Assembly: GCF_024055715.1 (NCBI RefSeq)
Contig: NZ_JAMXMV010000006.1
Span: 186,001 to 250,000, forward strand
Length of the DNA: 64,000 nucleotides
Direction: 5' to 3'
DNA from: Actinoallomurus soli
GTDB taxonomy: Bacteria > Actinomycetota > Actinomycetes > Streptosporangiales > Streptosporangiaceae
A model generated the notes under the pieces. That model had not been told where the DNA came from and ran no database searches. It saw only the letters and a list, made by a program, of their open reading frames with translations. This document shows, one piece after another, positions 9,311 to 17,696 of the stretch (the first letter of the stretch is position 1; every line of letters begins with the position of its first letter). The position numbers and the translations under genes were made by a program.

Positions 9311-10048
9311 CAGAGCAGCCCGGCAGGACCGACAGGAGCGTCGGCTACAGGCGAGTGGAAGAAGGTGTCAGGTCTGAAGAGCAGGCGGGGTCACGCGGTC
9401 TTGTCCTCTGTTCTCACTGCGACGGGGCCGCAGGCAACCTACGGGAACGCGGGAGGAAGGCTCAAACGGTTTTCCGACGATGCGTTCCGTCCTCGCGTCA
9501 TGGCAGCGGGAGTACGCACCTGACGGGCACCGTCACCCCCGCGCAGTAGGGCCGGCGTCGTCGTCCGGCGCGCGGTCGCCCCGCGCGCCGTAGGGCCGCG
9601 CAGCGGGTGCCGAACTCCGAGCGGTCGACGCCTATGCGCGGGTGGTGCGTAAGGGGACCGGCCGGCGCCGGGCGGTCGGCCCGGAGGGATCGGCAACGGC
9701 CGTCGACCCCGCGGGCCGATGGCGGGTCGGCAGCGCGTGGACCGACGGCGGGGAGGTCGACGACGGCCGGTCAGCGGTGGGTGGTGCGTCGTGAGTGGGC
9801 CGACGGCAGTTAGGTCGACGGCAGGTGGTCAGGCCGGAGGGGCCGACGGCGCCGCCACCCTGGATGAATCGACGGCGGGTGAGCCGACGGCGGGTGAGCA
9901 GTGGGGTGGTGTGTGGCGGGCGGGCGGGTGCCGGGCGGGCGGCCCGGAGGAACCAGTGGCGGGCCGCCGGCTCGGGTGGGCCCACAGCGGATAGGCCGGC
10001 AGTGGGTCGATCGGCGGAGGTGAGGGCGGCAGCGGGCGTGAGAGGCCG
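9311..10048. other. Gene-free, repeat-like GC-rich region
   Basis: About 740 bases with no plausible gene. From ~9620 to ~10030 short degenerate units around GACGGCGGGTGAG and GGTCGACGGCAG recur, giving long open frames with repetitive Arg/Gly/Ala/Pro translations that look like composition artefacts. It may be the decayed site of genes lost between trxB and the parB locus. Confidence 0.45.
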
Positions 10049-10666
10049 TCAGACGGGCCGGAGGGCGCCTTCCGGGGACATGGAGCCGAGAAGTCGTTCC
10101 AGCGCGACCTCGACGTCCTCACGCCAGGAAATGGCGGACTTCAGCTCGAGCCGCAGGCGCGGGTACCGGTGGTGCGGCCGTACGGTCTTGAAACCGACCG
10201 CCAGCATGTACTCGGCCGGCAGGACGCAGCCGGGCTTCTCCCACTTGAGATCGCCGAAGGCCTCGATCGCCCGGATCCCTCGGCGGGTCAGATCCTTGGC
10301 GACTCCCTGCACGAGCATCCGCCCGAGTCCGCCGCCCTGGAACTCCGGCACGATGTGCGCGGTCATCAGGAGAGCGGCGTCGGCACTCGCTGGGCTCGTC
10401 GGAAAGGCCACGGAGCGCGGAACGTACAGCGGTGGTGCGAACAGGACGTACCCCGCGGGCACGCCGTCGACGTACACGATCTTGCCGCAGCTCCCCCATT
10501 CGAGGAGCGTGGCGGAGATCCACGCCTCCTTCTCCAGCTCCGTGTTACCGCAGTCCTCGGCCCGCTGCATGCTCACCGGATCGAGCTCCCAGAACACGCA
10601 GCTGCGACACCGCGATGGCAGATCGTCAAGATTGTCGAGCGTGATGTTCACCAGACGACGCGACAC
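10049..10666 (-). CDS. GNAT family N-acetyltransferase of the parB locus
   Basis: Protein of 205 residues. The acetyl-CoA binding motif A is seen as HIVPEFQGGGLGRML (residues ~103-117). Cysteines in the N-terminal part (RCRSCVFW) are typical of the GNAT protein conserved near parA/parB in actinobacteria. The C terminus ends in a helical tail after RYPRLRLELKSA. The substrate is unknown. It is transcribed in the same direction as parA-parB and lies just downstream of parB, separated by a parS site. Confidence 0.82.
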   Translation of the reverse strand: MSRRLVNITLDNLDDLPSRCRSCVFWELDPVSMQRAEDCGNTELEKEAWISATLLEWGSCGKIVYVDGVPAGYVLFAPPLYVPRSVAFPTSPASADAALLMTAHIVPEFQGGGLGRMLVQGVAKDLTRRGIRAIEAFGDLKWEKPGCVLPAEYMLAVGFKTVRPHHRYPRLRLELKSAISWREDVEVALERLLGSMSPEGALRPV

Positions 10667-10776
10667 CGGCCAGGCCCCCTTCGTGGGCGGAGCGCCTTCA
10701 TTCCCCGAGACCTATTCCCGCTCAGCGGGAGCTTAGAGCTTTAGTTCAACCCACCACTTCGTGAACGGATGGTCGA

Positions 10777-10792
10777 TGTTTCACGTGAAACC
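10777..10792. promoter_or_regulatory. parS centromere site 1
   Basis: TGTTTCACGTGAAACC: the 14-base palindrome GTTTCACGTGAAAC at 10778-10791 is the ParB binding core, with one flanking mismatch to the 16-base consensus. It lies between parB and the GNAT gene. Confidence 0.95.
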
Positions 10793-10808
10793 AGCCGTCC
10801 GGACGGAG

Positions 10809-11753
10809 CTAGGCGCGCGGACGACTGTCCGGCGTCATCGCGTCGACGATCCGCTCGAGGTCCTCGAGCGTGGCGAACTCGACCACGATCTTGCCCTTGC
10901 GCTGGCCCAGGTCGACCCGCACCTTGGTCTCGTAGAGCTCCGACAGCTCGGAGGCCAGCTCCCGGATGCGAGGATTCTCCGGCCGGTTCGGCGCCTTCTG
11001 CCGGGCCGCCTTCTTCGTCTCGCCGACCTCGCCGAGAGTGATCAGCTCTTCGACGGCCCGGACCGAGAGCCCTTCCTCGACGATCCGCTTCGCCAGGTAC
11101 TCCTGCTGTTCGGCGCTCTCCAGGCTGAGGAGCGCCCGCGCGTGCCCGGCGCTGAGGACCCCGGCGGCGACGCGCCGCTGGACGACGGGGGGCAGGTTCA
11201 GCAGCCGCAGCGTGTTGGTGATGTGCGGCCGGGAGCGCCCGATCCGGACGGCCAGCTCTTCGTGCGTCGCACCGAAGTCGTCGAGCAGCTGCCGGTACGC
11301 GGCGGCCTCCTCCAGCGCGTTGAGCTGCTGCCGGTGGAGGTTCTCCATGAGGGCGTCGCGCAGCATGTCGTCGTCGCCGGTGTCCCGGACGATCGCCGGG
11401 ATCTTCTCCAGCTCCGCCATCTTGGAAGCGCGCAGCCGCCGCTCGCCCATGATGAGCTCGTAGCGGTTTGGACCGAGCTCGCGGACGACGACCGGCTGGA
11501 GGAGGCCGACGATTCTGATCGAGGCGGCGAGCTCCTCGAGCGCGGCCTCGTCGAAGGTCTCCCGTGGCTGCCGTCGGTTCGGGGTGATCTCCGAGATCGG
11601 CACCTCGGCGAAGTGCGCGCCCGCCACCGGTTGCGGCTGCGGCGCACCATCGAACCGGCCTGAGTCGGCGGCCGGCGGCGACGCCGGCTGTGCGGGCGCC
11701 GTCGGGATCAACGAGCCCAGTCCCTTACCCAGACCCCGGCGTGGCTGGCTCAC
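10809..11753 (-). CDS. parB: Chromosome partitioning protein ParB
   Basis: CTP-dependent DNA clamp that loads at parS and organises the origin for segregation. The 314-residue protein starts with the typical [13 protein letters not shown] segment. A ParB N-terminal domain follows ([29 protein letters not shown], and [14 protein letters not shown] with the GERR CTP-binding motif). Then comes a helix-turn-helix ([23 protein letters not shown]) and a C-terminal dimerisation helix. It lies 85 bases after parA and probably shares its transcript. Confidence 0.96.
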   Translation of the reverse strand: MSQPRRGLGKGLGSLIPTAPAQPASPPAADSGRFDGAPQPQPVAGAHFAEVPISEITPNRRQPRETFDEAALEELAASIRIVGLLQPVVVRELGPNRYELIMGERRLRASKMAELEKIPAIVRDTGDDDMLRDALMENLHRQQLNALEEAAAYRQLLDDFGATHEELAVRIGRSRPHITNTLRLLNLPPVVQRRVAAGVLSAGHARALLSLESAEQQEYLAKRIVEEGLSVRAVEELITLGEVGETKKAARQKAPNRPENPRIRELASELSELYETKVRVDLGQRKGKIVVEFATLEDLERIVDAMTPDSRPRA

Positions 11754-11838
11754 TTCGTACCTTCCCTAGCACTACGTCGCTGTGAAGCGTCAACCGTCGC
11801 GACCGAAGCCCTGACGCGCCCCGGCGTCCTGCTGCTCA

Positions 11839-13122
11839 TCATGCACCGGTCTCCGCGCCCCGGTAGGCCATCTCGCGGGCCGCCTCCGTGTAGGCGAGCG
11901 CACCGCTGGAACTCGGATCATAGGTCAGCACCGACTCGCCGTAGCTGGGCGCTTCGGAGACCCGGACGCTCCGGGGGATGACCGTGCTGAGCACGAGGTC
12001 GCCGAAGTGGCTCCGCACCTCGTCCGCGACCTGCGCCGCCAGGCGGGTCCGCGCGTCGTACATCGTCAGGAGGATCGTCGACACGGCGAGGCTCGGGTTC
12101 AGGTGCTGCCTGACGAGATCCACCGTGTGCAGCAGCTGCGTGAGACCCTCGAGCGCGTAGTACTCCGTCTGGATGGGGATGAGCAGCTCGTCGGCGCCCG
12201 TCAGGGCATTGACGGTGAGCAGACCCAGCGACGGCGGGCAGTCGATGAGCACGTAGTCGAACTTGCCGGTGTCGTACGCCTCCAGCGCGCGACGCAACCG
12301 GCCTTCTCGCGCCACCATCGGCACGAGGTCGACCTCCGCACCCGCCAGGTGCAGCGTGGCCGGCGCGCAGTAGAGATTGGGCAGCCCCTCGGCCGGAACA
12401 ACGATGTCCTCGAACGGTCCGCCCTCGAGGATGACGTGATACACGGACGGGATGTCGGCGTGGTGCTCGACGCCCAAGGCGGTCGACGCGTTCCCCTGCG
12501 GGTCGAGGTCGATCACGAGCACTCGTGAGCCGTGCATGGCCAGAGCGGCCGCCAGGTTCACCGTGCTCGTCGTCTTCCCGACGCCGCCCTTCTGGTTGGC
12601 GATCGTGATGATGCGGCACTTAGGCGGCCTCGGCCATTCCTTCTCATCCCGCTTCGCGACCGCCTTGAACGCGGCCGCCGTCGCCCGCACTATCGGCTGC
12701 GCTGTTTCACGTGAAACATCGGCCGACTTGAGTGCCTCACTTACCAACTTCGACTCCCCATGGACCGGGACACGTTGCGACGTCTCATTGACAGGATCGA
12801 CAGCGGGCGGGGTCGTCGCGGTGGCGGTCTCGACCGCCTGCTCCTCAACTACGGAGGCGGCGATCTGCTCCGACGGCGAGACGGGTGCTCCCGTGGGCTC
12901 GGCGGCCGGGGATGCCACCGACTCCGGAGGCGTCACCGGCTCTGGGGGTGCCACCGCCTCTGGAGACACCGTCGCGGGCGGGACCGCCGACCGCGCCACG
13001 CCTGCCGCCGCCCTCGCGGACGGAGGTGCGGCCGCCGACGCACCCGGCCAGCCGAGTCCGGAGGATTGCCGTGAAGACGCTCCCGCGCGGTCCGGCCAGC
13101 CCAAACCCTCTGCTGTCGTCAA
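11839..13122 (-). CDS. parA: Chromosome partitioning ATPase ParA
   Basis: Deviant Walker A ATPase of 427 residues that works with ParB. KGGVGKTT is at 178-185, with the Walker A' segment VLIDLDPQGNAST and the B motif YVLIDCPPSLG following. The N-terminal ~165 residues are a low-complexity Pro/Ala/Ser/Val extension, including two copies of GLGWP. Residues 135-140 (DVSRET) are the coding trace of an embedded parS. Long extensions are known in actinomycete ParA proteins; the true start could be internal. It starts 6 bases after the rsmG stop, so the two are probably co-transcribed. Confidence 0.94.
   Translation of the reverse strand: MTTAEGLGWPDRAGASSRQSSGLGWPGASAAAPPSARAAAGVARSAVPPATVSPEAVAPPEPVTPPESVASPAAEPTGAPVSPSEQIAASVVEEQAVETATATTPPAVDPVNETSQRVPVHGESKLVSEALKSADVSRETAQPIVRATAAAFKAVAKRDEKEWPRPPKCRIITIANQKGGVGKTTSTVNLAAALAMHGSRVLVIDLDPQGNASTALGVEHHADIPSVYHVILEGGPFEDIVVPAEGLPNLYCAPATLHLAGAEVDLVPMVAREGRLRRALEAYDTGKFDYVLIDCPPSLGLLTVNALTGADELLIPIQTEYYALEGLTQLLHTVDLVRQHLNPSLAVSTILLTMYDARTRLAAQVADEVRSHFGDLVLSTVIPRSVRVSEAPSYGESVLTYDPSSSGALAYTEAAREMAYRGAETGA
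12703..12718. promoter_or_regulatory. parS centromere site 2, inside parA
   Basis: Perfect 16-base TGTTTCACGTGAAACA palindrome inside the parA coding region, where it encodes part of DVSRETA. It lies about 5 kb from dnaA. Confidence 0.97.
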
Positions 13123-13128
13123 GGCTCG

Positions 13129-13827
13129 TCACCTCTTTCGTTCGCCGCGCCGGCGCCCGCCGCGACGAGAACTCGTCCGTTTCCCCGAAGGTCGCGGAGC
13201 CTTGCCGGCGACGACACGGACGATCGTCGCCGGAGGCTCGACTTTACCGTGACCCACCTGGAGGACCTCCGCGTCGCGAACGCCGAATTCACTCAGAATC
13301 GCGCCCGCCTGCTCGAGTTCGTCCACCGCGCGCTCGCCCTTCAGCGCCAGGAGCTCGCCGCCCGGCCGCAGCAGGGGGAGTGCCCACCCCACCAGCCGCT
13401 CCAGCGGCGCCACCGCCCGGGCCGTGACGACGTCGACGGCGAACTCCTCGGCGACCTCTTCCGCCCGGGCCCGGCGGACCTCCACGTTGGGCAGCCCGAG
13501 GAGGTCGACGCACTCCTGCAGGAACACGGTCCGGCGAAGGAGGGGTTCGAGAAGCGTCATCGACAGATCCGTACGGGCGATGGCCAGCACGAGTCCCGGG
13601 AGTCCCGCGCCCGAGCCGATGTCGACGACGGTCGCGTCGGCCGGGATCACCTCCGCCATCACGGCGCAGTTGAGCAGGTGCCGCTCCCACAGGCGATCGA
13701 CCTCCCGCGGCCCGATGAGTCCGCGTTCGACTCCGGGACCGGCGAGGAACTCGGCGTATCTCTCGGCGGAAGGCAGCGCGTCGGCGAAGATCTCGCGGGC
13801 GATCGACGGCGCAGGAAGTAGTGCCAT
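13129..13827 (-). CDS. rsmG: 16S rRNA (guanine527-N7)-methyltransferase
   Basis: SAM-dependent methyltransferase of 232 residues that modifies G527 of 16S rRNA; loss in other bacteria gives low-level streptomycin resistance. Seen: the RsmG entry segment RLWERHLLNCAVMAEVIP, the SAM motif VVDIGSGAGLPGLVLA (residues ~67-82), TLLEPLLRRTVFLQE and VTARAVAPLERL. The C-terminal tail is strongly basic. It precedes parA in the same operon. Confidence 0.94.
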   Translation of the reverse strand: MALLPAPSIAREIFADALPSAERYAEFLAGPGVERGLIGPREVDRLWERHLLNCAVMAEVIPADATVVDIGSGAGLPGLVLAIARTDLSMTLLEPLLRRTVFLQECVDLLGLPNVEVRRARAEEVAEEFAVDVVTARAVAPLERLVGWALPLLRPGGELLALKGERAVDELEQAGAILSEFGVRDAEVLQVGHGKVEPPATIVRVVAGKAPRPSGKRTSSRRGGRRRGERKR

Positions 13828-14475
13828 GGCTCAGCGGCTCAGAAACGTCGTATGGGTCCCCACAGTGATGGAATGCTTCCACATCGCATGGCCTCCCGGA
13901 AACGCCGACCCGCGCGGCCGGCGACACCTCGGCCACGATCGCCGCATCGAGAGGTGCGCAGAACCCGAGGAGCGCGGCGCGGCGAAGCACGGATTCAACC
14001 GGTTGCAGCCCTGACACGTCCCCGGATCGCGGAATGTCCCGCTAATCAAGCAGAAAGGACACGGACGACCGCGAAGCCGGTACGGGGCAGGTACCCCGTA
14101 CCGGATTTGCGTCAGGCGCCCACGCCCGCTCGCACGGGTTCCCGGCCGATGTCCTCCGCCTGTCTGCACCGAACTCCCGGACCAGGTCCCCGGCCGCGCC
14201 TACCGGATTCCCGGCGGACGCCCCCGGCCGGTGGTGCCGAGTCCCGGCGGTCGTCCCCTGCCGCTCGTGTCGATTCCCGGCCGGCGCGGACTCGGGCCGT
14301 ACCGTTCGAATGAATGCTCGGAGCCTGGTCCGCCCGGCTCGATCCGCTCAGAAGAATCGAGGTCGTCGCAGGTCGGCTCGCCTTCCTCATAAGGAAACTG
14401 CGGCCCTGTGCATATCTCGCGTGGACCGGGTACGTCTCCCGCTGGCCGATCCATCCCCGGAAGGAGCCGTCTCAG
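13828..14475. other. Spacer between rsmG and the DUF6458 gene
   Basis: About 650 bases between divergent genes. Between ~14125 and ~14285 short words related to TTCCCGGCCG recur irregularly. No gene recognised; it must hold promoters for both flanking genes, but none stands out. Confidence 0.4.
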
Positions 14476-14805
14476 ATGGGCATCGGAACGGGCCTGGCGT
14501 TCATCGCGATCGGAGCGATCCTCGCCTTCGCCTTCAATTTCCACGTCAGCGGGATCGACATCCAGATGATCGGATGGATCCTGATGTTCGTCGGCGCCGC
14601 GTGGCTGGCCATCACCTTCGCCTACACGCGTCCGCGCCGCCGCCGCCAGGTCGCGCAGATCGTCGAGGACGACCCGGTGTTCGTCACCCAGGAGGAGAGC
14701 CCCACGGTCGTCGTCCGAGAGCCCGCCCAGCGCGCGGAGTCCCCTGTCCGCCCACGGCCCATTTCGGGAGGCCGCCGCGACGTCACGAGGTATGAGCCGG
14801 AATAA
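14476..14805 (+). CDS. DUF6458 family small membrane protein
   Basis: Protein of 109 residues with two closely spaced hydrophobic helices (residues ~3-20 and ~29-47) around a short FNFHVSGIDIQ turn, then a charged cytoplasmic tail rich in Glu/Arg/Pro. The start is fixed by AAGGAG at 14461-14466, 9 bases before ATG. The pattern matches DUF6458, a small actinobacterial membrane protein of unknown function. It interrupts the jag-rsmG succession in the opposite direction. Confidence 0.8.
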   Translation: MGIGTGLAFIAIGAILAFAFNFHVSGIDIQMIGWILMFVGAAWLAITFAYTRPRRRRQVAQIVEDDPVFVTQEESPTVVVREPAQRAESPVRPRPISGGRRDVTRYEPE

Positions 14806-14856
14806 GCCGACACGACCCGCCGTGGGCTGACCGGCCGCATCCCAGTCAGAACAGAC

Positions 14857-14891
14857 AGAGGCCCCGCCACTCCGTCAGTGGCGGGGCCTCT
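14857..14891. terminator. Bidirectional hairpin terminator
   Basis: Fifteen-base perfect stem (14857-14871 with 14877-14891), loop CCGTC. It lies between the convergent DUF6458 and jag genes and can serve both strands. Confidence 0.85.
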
Positions 14892-14988
14892 CGGCTTGCG
14901 GCCGGCTGCGCGGGCCGGTCTGTTCGTCCAGCCGGGTGCGGCGTTCGCTCGGCCCGGTGTGTCGCCGGGCTCGGCGGCGGCCAACGGG

Positions 14989-15489
14989 TTATTCGGCGTA
15001 GACCACGACGTACCGGTTGGGCTCCTCGCCCTCCGACTCGCTGCGCAGGCCCATGGCGGCGATCGCGTCGTGGACGACCTTGCGCTCGAACGGCGTCATC
15101 GGCGACAGGGCCTTGGGCTCCCCGGTGCGCTTGACCTCTTCACCGACCTCGGTGCCGAGCTTGGACAGCTCCGACCGGCGGCGCTCGCGGAAGCCGCCGA
15201 CGTCGAGCATGAGCCGGCTCCGCTCCCCCGTCTGGCGGTGCACCGCGAGACGGGTCAGCTCCTGGAGCGCCTCCAGCACCTCGCCCTTGCGGCCGACGAG
15301 CTCGTCCAGCGTGGCGCCGACGACGGACACCAGCGCCCGCTCGCCCTCGACGTCCATGTCGATGTCGCCGTCGAGGTCGGCGATGTCCAGCAGGCCCTCG
15401 ATGTAATCCGCCGCGATCTCGCCTTCCTGCTCGAGCGCCTTGATGTCGACCTTCGCGGTCTCCTCGGTCTCGGCTTCGGCTTGGCTCAC
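14989..15489 (-). CDS. jag: Jag/KhpB family RNA-binding protein (KH + R3H)
   Basis: Protein of 166 residues. The KH-like domain includes GEIAADYIEGLLDIADLDGD and a VGRKGEVLEALQELTRLAV loop. The C-terminal R3H domain carries FERKVVHDAIAAM with the Arg/His pair. The family (Jag, EloR, KhpB) binds RNA and affects cell elongation. I chose GTG 15489 because AAGAGGAG lies 6 bases upstream; GTG 15531, directly after the yidC stop, is the alternative. It belongs to the rpmH-rnpA-yidD-yidC operon. Confidence 0.9.
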   Translation of the reverse strand: MSQAEAETEETAKVDIKALEQEGEIAADYIEGLLDIADLDGDIDMDVEGERALVSVVGATLDELVGRKGEVLEALQELTRLAVHRQTGERSRLMLDVGGFRERRRSELSKLGTEVGEEVKRTGEPKALSPMTPFERKVVHDAIAAMGLRSESEGEEPNRYVVVYAE

Positions 15490-15532
15490 TCCGGGCTCCT
15501 CTTGCGTGCTGCGGCTGGACTGGGAAGTCACG

Positions 15533-16579
15533 CTATCGCTTCCTCTTGCTCCGCGACTGGCGTGACGGCTGGTGCCGTACCGCCTTCGGCGTGTCGTCCA
15601 CCGGCTCCACCGGCTCCTCCGCCTCGGGCTCCTTCTTCTTCGCCTTACCCACGAGCGCGTTGCCCGTCGCGGGCTTCGCGGCGCCGTTCTTGACCGCGGT
15701 CCGGGTGGTCTTCGCGGTGCCCGCCTTGGCGGTGGTGGTTTTGGCGGTCCCGGTCTTGGTCCCGGCGGCCGGCTTGGCGGCCGCGGCGCCGTTGCCCTCA
15801 GCACCGGGCTTCGGCATCGGGTACTTCTTGTACACGTAGTGCGACTGGGCCAGGGTCCAGGAGTTGGTGGTGACCCAGTAGATCAGGACGCCCAGCGGCA
15901 GCGTGAGGCCGAAGAGGCCGAACAGCGGCGAGAGGTACACCAGGTACTTCTGCGACTGCATCATCGGGTTGTCGGCCGTCATGCTCTGCATCGACCGGCC
16001 GACGCTCGACTTCATCGTGAAGAACGTGGTCGTCGAGCTGATCACGACGGCGGCACCGGTGACGATCATCGCGCCGACGTGGCCGCTGGAGAAGGCGTCC
16101 TTGAACGTCGAGGGGATGTGGGCGCCGAAGATGTGGGCGTGCTGGGCGCTGTAGATCAGCTTGGCCGAGACGCCGTACTTCGACTCACCGGGCTTCGCCG
16201 TGGAGATCGCGCGCAGCACGTTGTACAGCGAGATGAAGATGGGGAACTGCACCACGAGCGGAAGGCACCCGGACAGCGGGTTGGCGCCCGCCTCCTGGTA
16301 GAGCTTCATCATCTCCTGGTTGAGGCGCTGCTTGTCCTTCTTGTACTTCTTGCGCAGCGCCTGCACCTGCGGCTGCAGTTCCTGCATCTTGCGGGACGCG
16401 TGGATCTGCTTGACGAACAGCGGGAAGATGATGATCCGCATGAGGACGGTCAGCAGGAAGATCGACAGGCCCCACGCCCATCCGCTGTCCGCCGGGAAGA
16501 TCAGGCTCAGGCCGGCGTGGATCTGTACGATCACCCACGCTACGGCCTCGAACAGCGGACTGAGGAAGCTGAGACTCAC
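15533..16579 (-). CDS. yidC: Membrane protein insertase YidC/OxaI
   Basis: Inserts and folds inner-membrane proteins, alone or with SecYEG. The 348-residue protein has a first hydrophobic helix, a segment GWAWGLSIFLLTVLMRIIIFPLFVKQ carrying the conserved Arg of the hydrophilic groove, a charged coiled hairpin (QVQALRKKYKKDKQRLNQEM) and LSGCLPLVVQFPIFISLYNVL. Further membrane segments follow, then an Ala/Lys/Thr-rich basic tail of ~85 residues that could touch the ribosome. It starts 10 bases after yidD. Confidence 0.96.
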   Translation of the reverse strand: MSLSFLSPLFEAVAWVIVQIHAGLSLIFPADSGWAWGLSIFLLTVLMRIIIFPLFVKQIHASRKMQELQPQVQALRKKYKKDKQRLNQEMMKLYQEAGANPLSGCLPLVVQFPIFISLYNVLRAISTAKPGESKYGVSAKLIYSAQHAHIFGAHIPSTFKDAFSSGHVGAMIVTGAAVVISSTTTFFTMKSSVGRSMQSMTADNPMMQSQKYLVYLSPLFGLFGLTLPLGVLIYWVTTNSWTLAQSHYVYKKYPMPKPGAEGNGAAAAKPAAGTKTGTAKTTTAKAGTAKTTRTAVKNGAAKPATGNALVGKAKKKEPEAEEPVEPVDDTPKAVRHQPSRQSRSKRKR

Positions 16580-16589
16580 CGGCTGGCTC

Positions 16590-16886
16590 CTATGTGCTCT
16601 CCGAAACAGTGCCGCTCTCGCGCGGCGTGAGGTCTTGTGGTGCTCGGCCCTTCCGCGGCGGGACGGGGTCGTATCCGCCGGCGTGGAAGGGGTGGCAGCG
16701 GGCGATGCGACGCACCGCCAGCCAGCATCCGCGGAGGGCGCCGTGGGTGCGAAGCGCCTCCAGTGCGTAGGCGCTGCAGGTCGGCTGGTAGCGGCAGACC
16801 GGGCCGAGGAGCGGGCTGATGAACCGACGATAGAAGACGATGGGCACCATCAGGGCCCGAGCCGCGAGCGTCGGCTTGTCCGTCAT
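16590..16886 (-). CDS. yidD: Membrane protein insertion efficiency factor YidD
   Basis: Protein of 98 residues, typical for the family. The diagnostic core [28 protein letters not shown] contains the conserved cysteines, followed by [24 protein letters not shown]. Predicted to be a peripheral membrane helper of YidC. Its start overlaps the rnpA stop by 4 bases. Confidence 0.96.
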   Translation of the reverse strand: MTDKPTLAARALMVPIVFYRRFISPLLGPVCRYQPTCSAYALEALRTHGALRGCWLAVRRIARCHPFHAGGYDPVPPRKGRAPQDLTPRESGTVSEST

Positions 16887-17242
16887 GTCCGCCTCTTGAC
16901 CTGTCGCCGCAGGAGCCGGTCGAGTGCCGCGTCGAGATCCGCGGCGAGTTCCTCGTGGCGTGCGGTCGCCGCCTTCGCGTTGGCCCGCACGACAAGCAGG
17001 CTACCCGGTGCGAGGCGATGCAGGTGTTCGCGCACGATATGCCGGAGCCTGCGACGAACCCGGTTGCGGACGACGGCCACGCCGACCTGGCGGCCGACGG
17101 TGAAACCGACACGGGCGGGCTCGTCGACGTCATCCCGGAACTGCAGGTGAAGAACGAGAGTAGGCCGTCCGGCACGATCGCCGCGCCGAACGGCCGAGGT
17201 GAACTCTTCTCGCCGCCGCATCCGGTGTCCGGACGGCAGCAC
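16883..17242 (-). CDS. rnpA: Ribonuclease P protein component
   Basis: Basic protein of 119 residues that assists the RNase P RNA in removing tRNA 5' leaders. It begins [14 protein letters not shown] and has the family signature [20 protein letters not shown] (residues ~53-72). It lies 12 bases after rpmH and overlaps yidD. Confidence 0.95.
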   Translation of the reverse strand: MLPSGHRMRRREEFTSAVRRGDRAGRPTLVLHLQFRDDVDEPARVGFTVGRQVGVAVVRNRVRRRLRHIVREHLHRLAPGSLLVVRANAKAATARHEELAADLDAALDRLLRRQVKRRT

Positions 17243-17254
17243 AGCCGCCGCTAC

Positions 17255-17392
17255 TCAGACCGCGACTTGAGCGCGGCCCTTGCGGCGGCGCGACGACAGG
17301 ATCGCCCGCCCCGCACGGGTGCGCATACGAAGCCGGAAGCCGTGCTTCTTGTGCCGGCGGCGGTTGTTCGGCTGGTACGTACGCTTGCTCAC
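17255..17392 (-). CDS. rpmH: 50S ribosomal protein L34
   Basis: Protein of 45 residues that begins (M)[19 protein letters not shown] and is highly basic, as expected for L34. GTG start at 17392, with GGAG 6 bases upstream. First gene of the operon rpmH-rnpA-yidD-yidC-jag and divergent from dnaA, the classical order. Confidence 0.96.
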   Translation of the reverse strand: MSKRTYQPNNRRRHKKHGFRLRMRTRAGRAILSSRRRKGRAQVAV

Positions 17393-17696
17393 TCGAGACT
17401 CCAGTGGGGTGCTGCGGTCAACGTGCGGATGTCGCATCGGGCGCCGTGACCCGGCAAAGGGACCGGACGACCTGCGGGCGCGCAGCACCGCCGTCGATGC
17501 GACTCGACCGTCGTACGTTACGGTCTGCGCCGCCCTCCGGTCAAACCGAACACACATATCCCCAATAACGCCGGGGCTTGTGCACAAGTTGTGGACAACC
17601 CTGTGGATGACGCGTGAGAGAGTGTTCGTCTGACGTTTCGCGGGAGGACAACGCCCGCTGCCGGGCGCCGGCCGCTTCGAGGGAGGGAACCAGGAT
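17393..17696. promoter_or_regulatory. rpmH/dnaA divergent control region with DnaA boxes
   Basis: Contains promoters for both genes, which I cannot place with certainty. TGTGGACAA at 17590-17598 is the complement of the actinobacterial DnaA box TTGTCCACA. TGTGGATGA at 17602-17610 is a weaker neighbour in the same orientation. Together they suggest autoregulation of dnaA. Confidence 0.75.

Noticed and set aside
9795..10736. 313-codon open frame across the repeat region
   Set aside because: Repetitive translation, and it runs antisense through the GNAT gene; no ribosome site.
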